Shown one piece after another: positions 1-7,859 of a stretch of 64,000 nucleotides of DNA. Source of the DNA: Bacteriovorax sp. Seq25_V (GTDB lineage: Bacteria > Bdellovibrionota > Bacteriovoracia > Bacteriovoracales > Bacteriovoracaceae). The translations under genes were made by a program, and so were the position numbers. The notes beneath the pieces are model-generated. The model did no database searches and was not told where the DNA came from. It saw nothing but the letters and a program-made list of their open reading frames with translations. Position 1 is the first letter of the stretch, and each line of letters starts with the position of its first letter. The stretch lies in NCBI RefSeq assembly GCF_000447795.1, contig NZ_AUNI01000021.1:124001-188000 (forward strand), given 5' to 3'.

Positions 1-87
1 TGTTAAAAATAGATAGCTTGCAAAGAACCTTGTTAATTCCCCGTTTTGCTTCTTGCGCCAATGAAGGCGCCTCAAAAGAGGTAATTC

Positions 88-171
88 ATAGAGGAATTAA
101 CAAGGTTGTTAAAACTTCTTGTGATCATTATTCAGATAATAATCTGGATAGTTGAATACAAGAAGGGATAA
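88..171 (+). pseudogene. 27-residue hydrophobic peptide, ATA in place of start codon
   Basis: Read from 88 the frame gives a peptide matching copies 2 and 3 along its length: E at 2-3, R6, LK at 8-9, LV at 11-12, Q16, a run of hydrophobics, E23 and K25-K26. It ends at TAA 169-171, so it has the same 27-residue length. The purine-rich AGAGG at 77-81 sits six bases upstream, exactly as in copy 3. The codon at the start position is ATA, with an in-frame TAA just upstream. It is therefore either a silenced copy, a copy using a very rare AUA start, or one starting at TTG 106. The body shows no decay, which argues against long inactivity. Confidence 0.55.
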
Positions 172-178
172 CGTAATT

Positions 179-210
179 AAGGTGAGTACAAGCCTACTCA
201 CCTTTCCCTT
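179..210 (+). terminator. Terminator-like hairpin after peptide copy 1
   Basis: Arms AAGGTGAGTA (179-188) and TACTCACCTT (195-204) pair perfectly round a six-base loop and are followed by TTCCCTTGTTT. The other two copies have a hairpin at the same place with a different stem sequence. The downstream T-richness is moderate, so this could be an mRNA 3'-end stabiliser as well as a terminator. Confidence 0.55.
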
Positions 211-214
211 GTTT

Positions 215-243
215 AATATATCATTCAATATTGAAGTGACCAA
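215..243 (-). promoter_or_regulatory. Candidate antisense-RNA promoter, copy 1
   Basis: On the minus strand TTGGTC (238-243) and TATATT (215-220) are separated by 17 bp, with TGA immediately before the -10. Copies 2 and 3 have TTGCAT and TAAAGT at the homologous place, again 17 bp apart and again preceded by TGA. Transcription would start inside the terminator hairpin and run antisense across the peptide frame. Sequence inference only. Confidence 0.5.
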
Positions 244-307
244 ATTATATAAAAAAGTATCCTGGAACCTAATGGATAAAACGTGTAAATTACGATAGTC
301 TACTTGA

Positions 308-2083
308 ATGTGGCTAACAACAAAAATTTTATGGTTCGTCTATATAGTACTGAATATATGGATTATTACAGCGGCTCGTTTATGGAATGAGCACTTAACA
401 ATATATGCCTTACTCGTACATATACTAGGCCTTCTGATTATTTATCTTTATTCGGAGATAGTTAATAATCTTGTTAAGAATGTGTATCTTAGGACAGGTT
501 TTTCGTCATTTATTGCGTTTCTGTATTACCTCGCGGCCAGATATCATTATAGAGTAAGAACAAATTTTGATTATGCAGTATTTATCGAAAACTTTCATGA
601 AATGTTTTCGGAAGAAAGTGTCAAAGTTATCTTTGATACATTACGTACAAAAGATATTTTGAATGCTGTTGGTCTTGGTGTGATCATGCTTCTAATTCAT
701 TGGAAGTGGAAGTCATTCTCGGCTGACAAGGGACACGTTAATTATAAGAAGGGTCTAAGAAAAATTGTCATTCTCTTCGTTGTAATTGCAATGTCGCCTT
801 ATACATATGGGGAACTTTCATACATCATGAAGTCTGCATATGAGTACTATATGGGTGGTAAGTATCCAACAGGCAAGCTATACGAAAAATTAGTCTCAGA
901 AGAAGAACCATATAGACAGCAATTTAAAGCTAGATTCAATAATAAAAAAGATGTGATTATTATTGCCATGGAGTCCTTCAATGGGCTTTATACGAATAAG
1001 GAAATGAATGGAAAAGAATTAACTCCAACAATTAATTCTCTACTCAAAGAAGGTTTATTCGTAGAAGATTTTTATGGAAATTCTATCCAAACAGCAAAGG
1101 GCCATTTTTCAATACTATGTGGCCGAACGCCTTTAATTCGTGGAAAGGCTTCGTACATCGCTGATCCTGATAAACTTGATTGTGCGCCAAAGTTATTCAA
1201 AGAAAATGGGTATACGACATTTTTTCACCAATCACATGGTGATTTAAGTTTTGATAACACAGATGGCTTCTTAAGAAGTATAGGATTTGAAACCCTAAGG
1301 GTTTCAAGATCCGAACTTTTGACAGAAGAGCAGCGTAAGAAAAATATCTGGGGATGGGGTATGCAAGATAATTTTTCTTATGAGCAATTTATCGATAGTT
1401 TTAAAGAATTAAAAAAACAAGGTAAGCCCGTGTTTGCAATGATGGCAACAATTAGTCACCATATGAAATTTAGAGGTGTCCCAAAAGATCAGCGATATAT
1501 ATACCCAGAAGCATCGAATAACAAAGAATACTTCTTTAATTCTCTACATTTGAGCGATAAATATCTAGCTACATTTGTCAAAAGGATGAAAGAAGAGAAA
1601 TTATTTGATGACACAATTATTGTAATTGTAGGAGATCATAGTTTTCCAGCAGGAGAACACTGGTACTATGACAATCAAGCAAGTTATTATCAGGAATTTT
1701 TTAAAATTCCATTGATAATTATTTCAAAAGACCAAATACAACCGAAGATAATTTCGAAACAAACATTTTCTCAGGTTAACATCCTTCCTACTCTGTTAGA
1801 TTTAACAGGTTACAAGGGAGAAGTAAGGCTACAGGCTAAATCAATGTTTAGTACTCCTGGTGAATATGCTCATTTAATACAGCCATATAATGGACTTTAT
1901 TTTGGAGTTGCAAAGTACCCTTATAAATTAGTTTGGGAAAAAAGAAGTAACAGATACTTTCTTTATGATTTAGAGAAAGATCCCATGGAAGAAAATTCAA
2001 TATCAAATGAACAAATATTTGATGAATTTAAAGAACAGATGGATGTAATTATTTACAATGATAAAGCTATCAGAAAAAACTAA
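308..2083 (+). CDS. LtaS/OpgB-like phosphoglycerol (sulfatase-fold) transferase
   Basis: A 591-residue integral membrane enzyme of the lipoteichoic-acid-synthase/phosphoglycerol-transferase family of the alkaline phosphatase superfamily. The first ~190 residues hold several hydrophobic segments; the rest is a periplasmic sulfatase domain. Visible family marks are MESF at 221-224 (metal-binding Glu222), a Thr at 262 in the position of the catalytic nucleophile (QTAKGHFS), the HQSHGD stretch, and GDH at 442-444. Family members transfer glycerol phosphate or phosphoethanolamine to glycans, so a decorating role for the surface glycan is inferred. No strong ribosome site precedes ATG 308. It is the first gene of the plus-strand run and overlaps the next gene by 26 bases. 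Confidence 0.8.
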   Translation: MWLTTKILWFVYIVLNIWIITAARLWNEHLTIYALLVHILGLLIIYLYSEIVNNLVKNVYLRTGFSSFIAFLYYLAARYHYRVRTNFDYAVFIENFHEMFSEESVKVIFDTLRTKDILNAVGLGVIMLLIHWKWKSFSADKGHVNYKKGLRKIVILFVVIAMSPYTYGELSYIMKSAYEYYMGGKYPTGKLYEKLVSEEEPYRQQFKARFNNKKDVIIIAMESFNGLYTNKEMNGKELTPTINSLLKEGLFVEDFYGNSIQTAKGHFSILCGRTPLIRGKASYIADPDKLDCAPKLFKENGYTTFFHQSHGDLSFDNTDGFLRSIGFETLRVSRSELLTEEQRKKNIWGWGMQDNFSYEQFIDSFKELKKQGKPVFAMMATISHHMKFRGVPKDQRYIYPEASNNKEYFFNSLHLSDKYLATFVKRMKEEKLFDDTIIVIVGDHSFPAGEHWYYDNQASYYQEFFKIPLIIISKDQIQPKIISKQTFSQVNILPTLLDLTGYKGEVRLQAKSMFSTPGEYAHLIQPYNGLYFGVAKYPYKLVWEKRSNRYFLYDLEKDPMEENSISNEQIFDEFKEQMDVIIYNDKAIRKN

Positions 2084-3380
2084 GAAATTTTTATTAATAT
2101 TTCTTGGGTTTAAATTTATAACAATTTGGGCAGCTTCATTTAGTGATTTTGCAAATCCACATGTTCATCGTCAAAAAGATACTTTAGGTGTTGCCTATTC
2201 ATATTATTATAATTTTTTTGTTAAAACAGGATTCGAATGGAAGGAATTATTACCATCTGTAATGAATCGTGGCGATTCAAGTGGAATAACTCCTATGGAA
2301 TTCCCATTTCTTAACGTTATTCTTTCACCGTTCTTTTTAATATCAGAAAATTACAAATTTCAGTTTGCGCTATTAGGGTTTCTAGTAATTACATTTGGAT
2401 TCATAATTGTATCAATTAAGGTTTGGGAAAATAAAAAAATATATAATGTTGATGCTGAAATCATAATGAGGGTTCTACCATTTATTTCTATATTACCTAT
2501 ATATCTTGGGAAAGTAATACCAGACATCTGGGCATTTTACATAGGGTTGATAGGAATTGGAATTGCGTGGGAGAGGAAAATAACCTTCAAAAGTCTGATG
2601 TTGTTATCTCTAGCTTTAATGATAAAACCTAATGTTGCGCCAATATATTTTCTATTTCTATTGGAACAAAAAATATGTTTGAAACGATTAATGACAATGT
2701 CGATACCTGTAATCGTGTCTTTTTGTTATATGTTATTTGGTAATAAGTATATTGCTTCAGTACATGATTTAAAATTATATGCTACAGAGTTTCGTGGCCT
2801 AAGTTATAATTTAAATGAATTTTTCGCTCAAATTTATAAGTATCCCAAATATATAAATTCGATATTCATAACTAAATTTGCAATTATAATATGCTCCTTT
2901 GATCGAAGATTAAGGAATGAATATAAATTGATCACGCTATTTATAGTAATAAGTTTATTCTATGTTGCATTATGTGGAACTCATACAGTTATACATTCGT
3001 ATTATGTACTTCCAGTTGCAGTACTGAGTACAATTATTTTATTTAAAATTGAAAATAAAACTATTCTTAAACTAGTATTGTTACTTATTGTAGTGAGGAA
3101 TGTTGAGCTAGTTTATAATGAGTCGAAAAACATTTATAAGAATACGAATAAGTACTCATTTAGAAATGATTGTACAAAATTGAGTTCAAAATTGAAAACA
3201 CTTGGAATTGAGAAAGTTAGAACAAAATTTGAAAGATATCCGAATATTGGAGCTTGTGGACAAGTGTTTACAAACTCAAGTGAATCCAATTATGGCATTT
3301 ATGAGAGTGCTACACTTCCAGATTCGGTATCAATATTAGAGACATACGGGCCATATACATTAGTTCAATTTATAAAATAA
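2058..3380 (+). CDS. Polytopic membrane protein, possibly GT-C glycosyltransferase
   Basis: A 440-residue protein dominated by hydrophobic segments, with a short cytoplasmic start (MIKLSEKTKK) and a soluble C-terminal tail of about 90 residues. The first loop after TM1 is polar with acidic residues (the RQKDTLG and NRGDSSG stretches), as in GT-C enzymes that use lipid-linked sugar donors, but I recognise no family motif with certainty. It starts inside the end of the preceding LtaS-like gene, suggesting co-translation. Neighbouring membrane proteins at 3420 and 5569 share the same plan (TM core plus small polar tail), so it may transfer a sugar from polyprenyl phosphate in the periplasm. Function is inferred. 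Confidence 0.6.
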   Translation: MIKLSEKTKKFLLIFLGFKFITIWAASFSDFANPHVHRQKDTLGVAYSYYYNFFVKTGFEWKELLPSVMNRGDSSGITPMEFPFLNVILSPFFLISENYKFQFALLGFLVITFGFIIVSIKVWENKKIYNVDAEIIMRVLPFISILPIYLGKVIPDIWAFYIGLIGIGIAWERKITFKSLMLLSLALMIKPNVAPIYFLFLLEQKICLKRLMTMSIPVIVSFCYMLFGNKYIASVHDLKLYATEFRGLSYNLNEFFAQIYKYPKYINSIFITKFAIIICSFDRRLRNEYKLITLFIVISLFYVALCGTHTVIHSYYVLPVAVLSTIILFKIENKTILKLVLLLIVVRNVELVYNESKNIYKNTNKYSFRNDCTKLSSKLKTLGIEKVRTKFERYPNIGACGQVFTNSSESNYGIYESATLPDSVSILETYGPYTLVQFIK

Positions 3381-3419
3381 ATATGACCAATATTAGGTGA
3401 ATTGTTCAATGCGAGTCAC

Positions 3420-4802
3420 TCATAGAGAGCTAATTTCTTTAAAGATAACAAAGTATTCATCCTCATAATATATTTCATAGTTTAATTTTATGAAGTGAGA
3501 AATTAATCCTTCACGTTCAGTTCTTCTTTGAGGAAATGTATTAGAATGCTCCCCTTTTTCAACTATGAAGTAATCATAGTTATTAAGTTGCTTCCCGAAA
3601 CCTTTGTGGTGATAGATCTTTCTATTTGGAATAATTAAAGTGTTAATTATTCCACCTGTACTCCCAATTGTTTTTGAAATAGGCACGTTAGTAACGCTAG
3701 TTTTGAGTCGATTAATAGACTTTAGACGTAGTGATGATATTTCACAGTTTGAAAACTTGTCTCTGAAAATAGTATTTGAAAGTTTCGTAATTGAACCCAT
3801 TCCGGATAGAAGAAACAATATTAAAGATAAATTCAAGTATGAAATTGGAAAAAATTTAAAATCAACAAGTATCAAAGCAAATATAATGGAAAGAAATTGT
3901 ATATCATAATGATAGCCGAGTTTTCCACATAGGACATGAATTCCAAGTAAAGGTAAAAGGATCGAGAAGGCTAAAAAATCGGTTTGCGTAAATTTTGAGA
4001 TTTTAAATTTAATGAAGAATAATGGCGCAAAAGGATATAATAACTTTGCAAATCCAATTAGAGAAACATCACGCAAGCGCCCCATCAATGTTGTGAAAAA
4101 ATCATTCTTAAAACCTGAGAGTAACGTGTTGGAATAGTCAAAGGTAGTTCCAAGTAATAATTTGCGTCCAAATAATTCAAATAAAATAAATCCATAGATG
4201 ATTAATATTGAAATAATAAAATGAGATTTTGATTTTTTGTAGAAGAAAAATGGGACAAAAATAAGTGAGAATGCCCAACTCTCTTTGCAAATACATAGAC
4301 AAAAAATATATAGAATTGTTCGCTTATAATTTTCACGACTGAATTCAAAAAGCATGAGGATGATAAAAATAGATGACCAAGTTGTAGGATGAATGGGAAA
4401 GCGATAAGCGTTTAAAACACCCTTTGATAGAATAAAGAAGAATGGAAGGTAGAGGCCTTTATCTGAGTACTTCCAAAGAATGTGAAGAGTGCAAAACAAA
4501 ATAAGAGATTCGAAAATAACGCCTGAGTAAAGGTGATTATTAAGTAACAAATATAAAGGAGATGCTAGAAATATGATTGGGTCAAAATGATCATTAAAAA
4601 TATTGATGCCACGACCTGTTAGGAATGGATTTAGTTGGAAATTTGAGGTGATTTCCACTAGTGCCTGATGATAAACGCCGTAGTCTAGTAAGTTAAAGCA
4701 GCTGTATTCTAGACCTTTTATATTAGTAGCCAAAAGCAATGAAAAAATTGCAATAACACATAGTGCAATGATAGAATAATTGAAATTTTTATTTATAAAC
4801 AT
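3420..4802 (-). CDS. DUF2079-type membrane protein
   Basis: A 460-residue polytopic protein. After the first membrane segment it shows the pattern of the DUF2079 family: LLDYGVYHQAL, then about 25 residues later FNDHFDPIIFLASPLY. The D-x-x-x-x-x-Q and DHF residues are the conserved polar residues of that family and lie where GT-C enzymes keep catalytic acids. Biochemical function of the family is not established; a glycosyltransferase of GT-C type is the usual guess. The gene lies alone on the minus strand between plus-strand genes, tail-to-tail with 2058-3380 and head-to-head with 4857. A second, diverged member of the family is at 7852-9498. Confidence 0.7.
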   Translation of the reverse strand: MFINKNFNYSIIALCVIAIFSLLLATNIKGLEYSCFNLLDYGVYHQALVEITSNFQLNPFLTGRGINIFNDHFDPIIFLASPLYLLLNNHLYSGVIFESLILFCTLHILWKYSDKGLYLPFFFILSKGVLNAYRFPIHPTTWSSIFIILMLFEFSRENYKRTILYIFCLCICKESWAFSLIFVPFFFYKKSKSHFIISILIIYGFILFELFGRKLLLGTTFDYSNTLLSGFKNDFFTTLMGRLRDVSLIGFAKLLYPFAPLFFIKFKISKFTQTDFLAFSILLPLLGIHVLCGKLGYHYDIQFLSIIFALILVDFKFFPISYLNLSLILFLLSGMGSITKLSNTIFRDKFSNCEISSLRLKSINRLKTSVTNVPISKTIGSTGGIINTLIIPNRKIYHHKGFGKQLNNYDYFIVEKGEHSNTFPQRRTEREGLISHFIKLNYEIYYEDEYFVIFKEISSL

Positions 4803-4812
4803 CTGTTAATTT

Positions 4813-4831
4813 TAGTTTAATATATAAACTA
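4813..4831. promoter_or_regulatory. Inverted repeat between divergent genes
   Basis: TAGTTTA (4813-4819) and TAAACTA (4825-4831) form a perfect 7-bp inverted repeat with a five-base spacer, in the 54-bp gap between the divergent genes at 4802 and 4857. It could be an operator, but in such AT-rich sequence chance is a real alternative. Confidence 0.25.
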
Positions 4832-4856
4832 TCTAAAGTAATAATTTGGGGAAAAT

Positions 4857-5591
4857 GTGAAGCTTAGCGTTGTTATGCCTGTATATAATGAGGACAAAAC
4901 TGTAGTTGAAATGGTCAAGAGGGTTAAAGATGCTTTAACAAAATTACCAGATGCCATTTCTTCGACTGAAATTATTATTGTTGAAGATGGTTCAAAAGAT
5001 AATACGCAGGCTACTCTAAAGGAAAATTTCGCTTCAGATGATCAAATTAAATTATTTTTCCAACCTCATAATCAAGGGAAAGGTGCTGCGATTACAAAAG
5101 GTTTTTCGCTAACTACGGGTGACATTGTACTAGTTCAAGACGCAGATATGGAATATGATCCATATGAATATCCTATATTATTGAAGCCAATTATTGAAAA
5201 TGGCGCAGATGTTGTTTATGGATCTCGTTTTAAAGGTGAAGTGGCGAGGGTTTTATATTTTTGGCACTATCTAGGAAATCAATTTTTAACATTGCTTTCT
5301 AATATGTTTACGAATCTAAATTTAACTGACATGGAGACATGTTATAAAGTTTTTAAAGGTGATATTATTAGAAATATGATTCTTACTTCAAAGAGGTTCG
5401 GGATTGAGCCAGAAATGACTGCGAAAATTTCGAAAATGCCAGAAATTAAGATTTATGAAGTACCTATATCGTATTATGGAAGAACTTATGCAGAAGGTAA
5501 GAAAATCGGATGGAAAGATGGCTTCTCTGCACTCTGGTGTATATTTAAGTTCAATGTTTTAACAGACTATGCAAATTCATTTAAAAGATAG
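4857..5591 (+). CDS. Family 2 glycosyltransferase, DPM1-like
   Basis: A 244-residue GT-A enzyme resembling dolichyl-phosphate mannosyltransferase/polyprenyl-phosphate glycosyltransferases. It begins with VVMPVYNE; the nucleotide-binding acid lies in EDGS (43-46) and the metal-binding DAD at 95-97. The C-terminal FKFN and the [10 protein letters not shown] stretch are typical of the DPM1-like branch; no C-terminal membrane helices follow. The start is GTG, 4857, preceded by GGGG; an out-of-frame ATG overlaps it by two bases. It probably charges polyprenyl phosphate with a sugar used by the adjacent GT-C-like membrane proteins, especially 5569, which it overlaps by 23 bases. The sugar is unknown. 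Confidence 0.8.
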   Translation: MKLSVVMPVYNEDKTVVEMVKRVKDALTKLPDAISSTEIIIVEDGSKDNTQATLKENFASDDQIKLFFQPHNQGKGAAITKGFSLTTGDIVLVQDADMEYDPYEYPILLKPIIENGADVVYGSRFKGEVARVLYFWHYLGNQFLTLLSNMFTNLNLTDMETCYKVFKGDIIRNMILTSKRFGIEPEMTAKISKMPEIKIYEVPISYYGRTYAEGKKIGWKDGFSALWCIFKFNVLTDYANSFKR

Positions 5592-6984
5592 AAAGTCATT
5601 AATCTATCTTTATGTAATATTAGCTCTAATTATAGTTGTTAAGTTTCTTGAGACATTAACACCATTCAACTATGCTGATTCCTTATATTATGGAATGGTT
5701 ATAGGAAAAAATCTTTCTTGGCAAAGCCTCAAGGATTCATACTTAACAGTATGTGGATCGTTTCAAAGTGGACTAGTAGAATTTTTGCAAGCATATCCCA
5801 TAAGTAAAATGGGTGGAAATATTTGGACACAAGTAACAATGCAGGCGATGCACTTTATTTTTGGCCAATTACTCGCGGGATATATTCTTTATAAAAATAT
5901 TAAAGATAAAAAAATAGCAATTATTGCTTTTATTGCAGCTCTTACAATCTCTGTTGATTCAGATTTCTTTTTGTACTCTAAGACAGATGGTTACTTAGCA
6001 TCATTAGGACTTTATACATTTTTTAGTATTAGAAAAAGAAATAATCCATACATAATTGGATTATTACTCGGGCTAATTCCTTTGATTAAGTTGAGTGGTT
6101 TATTGATAACGGCACCATTAAGTCTATATTACATGATTAAAAATAGAGACTTTAAAAATATACTTAAAACTGCATTTGTAGCGCTTGCACTAACGAGTAT
6201 TATACTAATTAGAAATTATATTTTTACGGGAACACCATTCTATCCTGCCTTATTAAAAATATTTCCAGGCGACGTTAGTCAAACACCGAGAGAGTATTAC
6301 TTGAGCGCCTTATCTTCACCAATAAATTCGAGTGTGCTACTTAGGGTTATGAAAGATTTTTTCTTAGGTAAGATGGTTTTCATATTGATACCTTTCCTTA
6401 TTTATAAAAATAAATTTAAAAATATAGAGATATATTTATTGTCACTAGTGGTTTTTGGGATTTATGTAATAATTAATGGTGGAATTAGTGCGAGTAGATT
6501 CTTTTTCTTATGTTTCTTTTTGAATATATTCTACATAGGTATAAGCTTGGAGCATGCTCGGATAGCAAATAAGCAGTTGGTTCTCTTACTAATTTTAGTC
6601 CTGGTAGATTCGAAAATCGATAAAACGCTAAAACGTGATAAAGAGAATATCAAAAATATAATAACAAATAATTATCATAAATATCGCCAGGATAAAATAC
6701 CACTATCTAAATTTTGGGATTACATACCTGAAAATTCAAAAATATTATCAGATGAGTTTTCACAGCAGTTTTATGCTCCAAAGGGAGTTGAGTTGATATT
6801 TGGCCAATGCAATAAAAAATTTGAACCATTTAGAAATTGTACTGAAGAAGCTTATTCAAATATTGAAAGATTCGATTATGCAATATTAGCAGATAGATAT
6901 ACCAATAAGTGTTTTGATAAAGTTAAAAATAATGAAAAAATATATGAATATGGACGTTATAAATTATACAGGATTGAGAAATGA
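5569..6984 (+). CDS. GT-C-like integral membrane glycosyltransferase
   Basis: A 471-residue protein with about ten hydrophobic segments and a soluble C-terminal part of roughly 120 residues. An acid-containing loop follows the first segment ([10 protein letters not shown]), and the stretch [12 protein letters not shown] is of the kind seen in ArnT/PMT-like and other GT-C proteins. The gene overlaps the preceding polyprenyl-phosphate glycosyltransferase and is overlapped by the next gene with ATGA, so the three are probably translated together. The likely role is transfer of the sugar charged by the preceding enzyme onto a periplasmic glycan or lipid carrier. This is inference from layout and membrane topology. 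Confidence 0.6.
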   Translation: MQIHLKDRKSLIYLYVILALIIVVKFLETLTPFNYADSLYYGMVIGKNLSWQSLKDSYLTVCGSFQSGLVEFLQAYPISKMGGNIWTQVTMQAMHFIFGQLLAGYILYKNIKDKKIAIIAFIAALTISVDSDFFLYSKTDGYLASLGLYTFFSIRKRNNPYIIGLLLGLIPLIKLSGLLITAPLSLYYMIKNRDFKNILKTAFVALALTSIILIRNYIFTGTPFYPALLKIFPGDVSQTPREYYLSALSSPINSSVLLRVMKDFFLGKMVFILIPFLIYKNKFKNIEIYLLSLVVFGIYVIINGGISASRFFFLCFFLNIFYIGISLEHARIANKQLVLLLILVLVDSKIDKTLKRDKENIKNIITNNYHKYRQDKIPLSKFWDYIPENSKILSDEFSQQFYAPKGVELIFGQCNKKFEPFRNCTEEAYSNIERFDYAILADRYTNKCFDKVKNNEKIYEYGRYKLYRIEK

Positions 6985-7859
6985 AATATTTTGCACATGA
7001 GAGAGCGATTGTAGAGTCAGAAAATATTGGCAACGGAACAAGAATATGGGCTAATGCTCATATTTTGCCAAATGCAAAAATTGGAAGAGAATGTAACATT
7101 TGCGATGGTGTATTTATAGAGAATGATGTCCTCGTCGGAAATAGTGTAACGATAAAATGCGGAGTACAGTTGTGGGATGGAGTAAGGATTGAAGATAATG
7201 TCTTTATCGGTCCAAACGCAACATTTACAAATGATAAAAAACCAAGAAGTAAGGAATACCCAGATAAGTTCTTAGAAACAATAGTTGAAAAAAATGCGAG
7301 TATCGGCGCAAATGCTACGATTCTTCCTGGTATTAAGATAGGGCAAGGAAGTATGATTGGAGCTGGAAGTGTTGTTACTAAGACTGTACCGCCATTAGCT
7401 GTGATCACAGGAAATCCAGGAATTATTCGAGATTATACGCATGAACTAGATTCAAAGGCTTTGGGTGTGACTCTTGTAAAATTTAAAGAGATTCATGATT
7501 CACGCGGAAGCTTAACTTTTGGTGAGTTCGACAAAGAAATTCCATTTCAAGTAAAAAGATTTTTTACAATTTACGATGTGAAGTATGGCTATTCTAGAGG
7601 TGATCATGCACATAAAGAGTGTCACCAATTTATAATGTGTCAACGAGGTAGTGTGGATCTAGTCTTTGATGATGGCAAGAATAGACAGAAAATATCTCTC
7701 AAGGAACCTAATGTTGGTATTCATGTTAGTCCAGGAGTATGGACATCATTATATAACTTCTCAGAAGGTGCCTCTGTAATTGTCTTCACCTCTGAGTATT
7801 ATGATGAAAGTGACTACATAAGAAATTATGACGATTTTTTGAGATTTAAAAATGTTTAA
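6981..7859 (+). CDS. Bifunctional sugar N-acetyltransferase / 3,4-ketoisomerase (WxcM/FdtD-like)
   Basis: A 292-residue fusion. Residues 1-155 are a left-handed beta-helix acyltransferase, with repeated hexapeptides such as IGANAT and IGAGSV. Residues 162-292 are a cupin of the FdtA/QdtA/WxcM group, with cupin histidines at 209, 211 and 215 (RGDHAHKECHQF). Characterised relatives isomerise dTDP-4-keto-6-deoxyglucose to the 3-keto sugar and later acetylate the 3-amino product, giving dTDP-Fuc3NAc or dTDP-Qui3NAc. The matching aminotransferase is at 10373-11467. RmlA and RmlB, which make the precursor, are not in this window. The start overlaps the previous stop in ATGA. Confidence 0.85.
   Translation: MKYFAHERAIVESENIGNGTRIWANAHILPNAKIGRECNICDGVFIENDVLVGNSVTIKCGVQLWDGVRIEDNVFIGPNATFTNDKKPRSKEYPDKFLETIVEKNASIGANATILPGIKIGQGSMIGAGSVVTKTVPPLAVITGNPGIIRDYTHELDSKALGVTLVKFKEIHDSRGSLTFGEFDKEIPFQVKRFFTIYDVKYGYSRGDHAHKECHQFIMCQRGSVDLVFDDGKNRQKISLKEPNVGIHVSPGVWTSLYNFSEGASVIVFTSEYYDESDYIRNYDDFLRFKNV

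Larger units (their letters stand above)
17..270 (+). repeat. Structured toxin-like repeat, copy 1
   Basis: Copy 1 of a three-member repeat family; this 300-bp stretch has no other gene. It begins with the block CTTGCAAAGAACC and ends with GTATCCTGGAACC, both recognisable in the other copies. Order of parts: a 15-bp perfect stem (26-40 with 93-107); an inner hairpin GCGCC/GGCGC with loop AATGAA (55-70); the peptide frame (88-171); a stem CTTCTTGT/ACAAGAAG (115-122 with 158-165) enclosing TTATT/AATAA; a terminator-like hairpin (179-204); and a minus-strand promoter-like pair. Copies 2 and 3 have the same parts in the same order with different but still pairing arms. Family name unknown to me. 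Confidence 0.8.

Noticed and set aside
17-270. Repeat as a CRISPR array, insertion sequence or retron
   Set aside because: There are no short direct repeats with spacers, no transposase or reverse transcriptase, and no terminal inverted repeats with target duplications. The three copies are single units far apart.
308-3380. JUMPstart/ops antiterminator element ahead of the glycan genes
   Set aside because: I looked for the ops core GGCGGTAG upstream of the first genes and did not see it.
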